From Coriobacteriales bacterium (GTDB lineage: Bacteria > Actinomycetota > Coriobacteriia > Coriobacteriales > UBA8131), in assembly GCA_031268525.1 (NCBI GenBank), contig JAIRXA010000154.1, positions 1 through 6,886 on the forward strand: a stretch of DNA of 6,886 bases. Reading direction: 5' to 3'. Positions 5,970 to 6,886 of the stretch are shown piece after piece (position 1 is the stretch's first letter; each line of letters begins with the position of its first letter). The notes under the pieces were generated by a model that worked only from the letters and a program-made list of their open reading frames with translations, was not told where the DNA came from and made no database searches. The position numbers were made by a program, and so were the translations under genes.

Positions 5970-6769
5970 TCCCCTTTGGTCAGTATGTACCCGGTACGAC
6001 GCCGGTACATACGCTTGATGCACGCATGAAGCTGCTGCTGGTGACCGCCTATGTCGCCGCGCTCTTTCTCGTTGATGCCTGGCCGGGTCTGCTCGTCTCT
6101 CTGGCGCTGCTCATCGCCGCCTACCGGGTCGCGCATATCCCCCTGCGTCTGGCAGTACGAGGGCTCAAGCCCATCATCGTCATCCTTGCCTTTACCCTGT
6201 TGGCGAATACGCTGACCTTTTCCGCCGACCCCGCCACTCCTGCCAGTCCCGACGCCATTGCGCTCATCGGCAGCTTTGGCGTCAAACCGCTCGGGGCTCT
6301 GCGCGGGCTGTACTTCGCCCTGCGTATCGTCTTACTTGTCGCCGTTACCTCGCTTTTGACCTTCACAAGCTCGGTGGTCGCACTTTCCGACGCGCTCACG
6401 CAGCTGATGCGCCCACTCTCTCATCTGCGTGTACCTACCGAGGATATCGCGATGATGTTTACCATTGCCCTGCGTTTCATTCCGCTGACCGCCGAAGAGG
6501 CAGAAAAAATCATGGTCGCACAGTCTGCTCGCGGGGCGGTCTTTGACAAAGGCGGGCCGATCCGGCGCGCGCGCGCCTGGGTGCCGGTGCTCGTACCCCT
6601 GTTTGTGAGCCTTTTCCGGCGTGCGGATGCGTTGGCCTGCGCGATGGAGACGCGCTGCTATCGCGGCAAGGGGCGCACGCACCTGCGAGTCTCACCGCTC
6701 AGTGCTCCACATCTGGCGGTTGGGCTGCTCGGGGCTCTCGCGCTGATTGTCGGCGGCCTTGTGCTGTAG
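5957..6769 (+). CDS. ecfT: Energy-coupling factor transmembrane protein EcfT
   Basis: A 270-residue inner-membrane protein, the usual length for EcfT/CbiQ. It joins the EcfA ATPases to the substrate-binding S component through cytoplasmic coupling helices. The N-terminus FGQYVPGTTPVHTLDARMKLLL (7-28) is the family opening. Hydrophobic segments lie at about 26-57, 70-88, 113-137, 160-178 and 250-270. The first coupling motif is AQSARG (A191-R192-G193) and the second AMETRCYRG (229-237), both in the ATPase-contacting positions. AGGGGAGG (5943-5950) lies 6 nt before the ATG, a strong ribosome binding site inside the end of ecfA. The 13-nt overlap supports co-expression with the fused ATPase. No S component follows within the window, which suggests a shared (group II) module serving S proteins encoded elsewhere, or an S gene beyond the right edge. 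The substrate cannot be named. Confidence 0.93.
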   Translation: MALVVPFGQYVPGTTPVHTLDARMKLLLVTAYVAALFLVDAWPGLLVSLALLIAAYRVAHIPLRLAVRGLKPIIVILAFTLLANTLTFSADPATPASPDAIALIGSFGVKPLGALRGLYFALRIVLLVAVTSLLTFTSSVVALSDALTQLMRPLSHLRVPTEDIAMMFTIALRFIPLTAEEAEKIMVAQSARGAVFDKGGPIRRARAWVPVLVPLFVSLFRRADALACAMETRCYRGKGRTHLRVSPLSAPHLAVGLLGALALIVGGLVL

Positions 6770-6886
6770 AAGAGAGAAGGGGATGGTTCAGGGCAAGACA
6801 GAGGGAGATGGGGTCGGGGGGACGTAATTTGTAGACAGGGGACGGTAGACAGACAGGGGGGACGGATGAGGGGGACGGGACGGATG
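6770..6886 (+). repeat. G-rich repeat tail downstream of ecfT, cut by window edge
   Basis: After the ecfT stop the sequence is strongly G-rich and built from repeated words. GGGACGG occurs at 6839-6845, 6859-6865, 6872-6878 and 6877-6883; GACGGATG or CGGATG occurs at 6861-6868 and 6881-6886; GTAGACAG recurs at 6831 and 6845. GACAGAGGG (6797-6805) is also found in the tails of the other two transcription units. No open frame of interest and no hairpin with a T-run is visible. The block probably continues to the right, perhaps into a hairpin like that at 408-511. Confidence 0.65.

Noticed and set aside
6808..6880. G-quadruplex in the ecfT tail
   Set aside because: Several G-runs are present but the intervening loops (about 14-16 nt) exceed the usual 1-7 nt rule, so a stable canonical quadruplex is not supported by eye.

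Overview
The window looks like a stretch of chromosome from a gut-type actinomycete, most likely Coriobacteriia. This is inferred from four things: moderately high GC coding sequence, a DUF6273 surface-type protein, a zinc-ribbon/SH3 membrane protein, and an energy-coupling factor (ECF) ATPase with both ATPase halves fused in one chain. No rRNA or tRNA gene, CRISPR array, insertion sequence, integrase or reverse transcriptase is visible.

Layout. (1) Bases 1-359, plus strand: the 3' end of a DUF6273 gene whose last 40 or so codons are Gly/Ser/Asp/Tyr-rich and run almost entirely on NNC codons. (2) Bases 360-568: a convergent intergenic region with a near-perfect long inverted repeat (arms 408-439 and 480-511). 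Each arm is itself a small hairpin, a REP/BIME-like arrangement, and a G/C-rich tail follows. (3) Bases 569-2342, minus strand: a two-gene unit overlapping by 14 nt. The upstream gene encodes a zinc-ribbon / one-TM / BofC-like / SH3 protein and the downstream gene a membrane-anchored C39-like cysteine peptidase. (4) Bases 2343-2696: an intergenic region with a possible promoter, short direct and tandem repeats and a REP-like hairpin. (5) Bases 2697-4301, minus strand: a CPA1-family cation (probably K+)/proton antiporter with two C-terminal TrkA-C domains. (6) Bases 4302-4394: a divergent promoter region with an 18-nt tandem repeat. (7) Bases 4395-6769, plus strand: ecfA (fused EcfA1-EcfA2) and ecfT, overlapping by 13 nt. 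(8) Bases 6770-6886: a G-rich repeat tail using the same words as the tail at 511-560, continuing past the window edge.

How the genes work together. EcfA-A' and EcfT together make a full ECF energising module; no substrate-binding S component is present, so the substrate is not known and the S partners are presumably elsewhere. The zinc-ribbon protein and the C39 peptidase are probably co-translated. Both appear to be anchored with their large domains outside the cell, so they may act together at the envelope. The antiporter stands alone as an ion-homeostasis gene. The most unusual material is intergenic: the GGGACGG-containing repeats found only between genes, and the possibly hypervariable tail of the DUF6273 gene.
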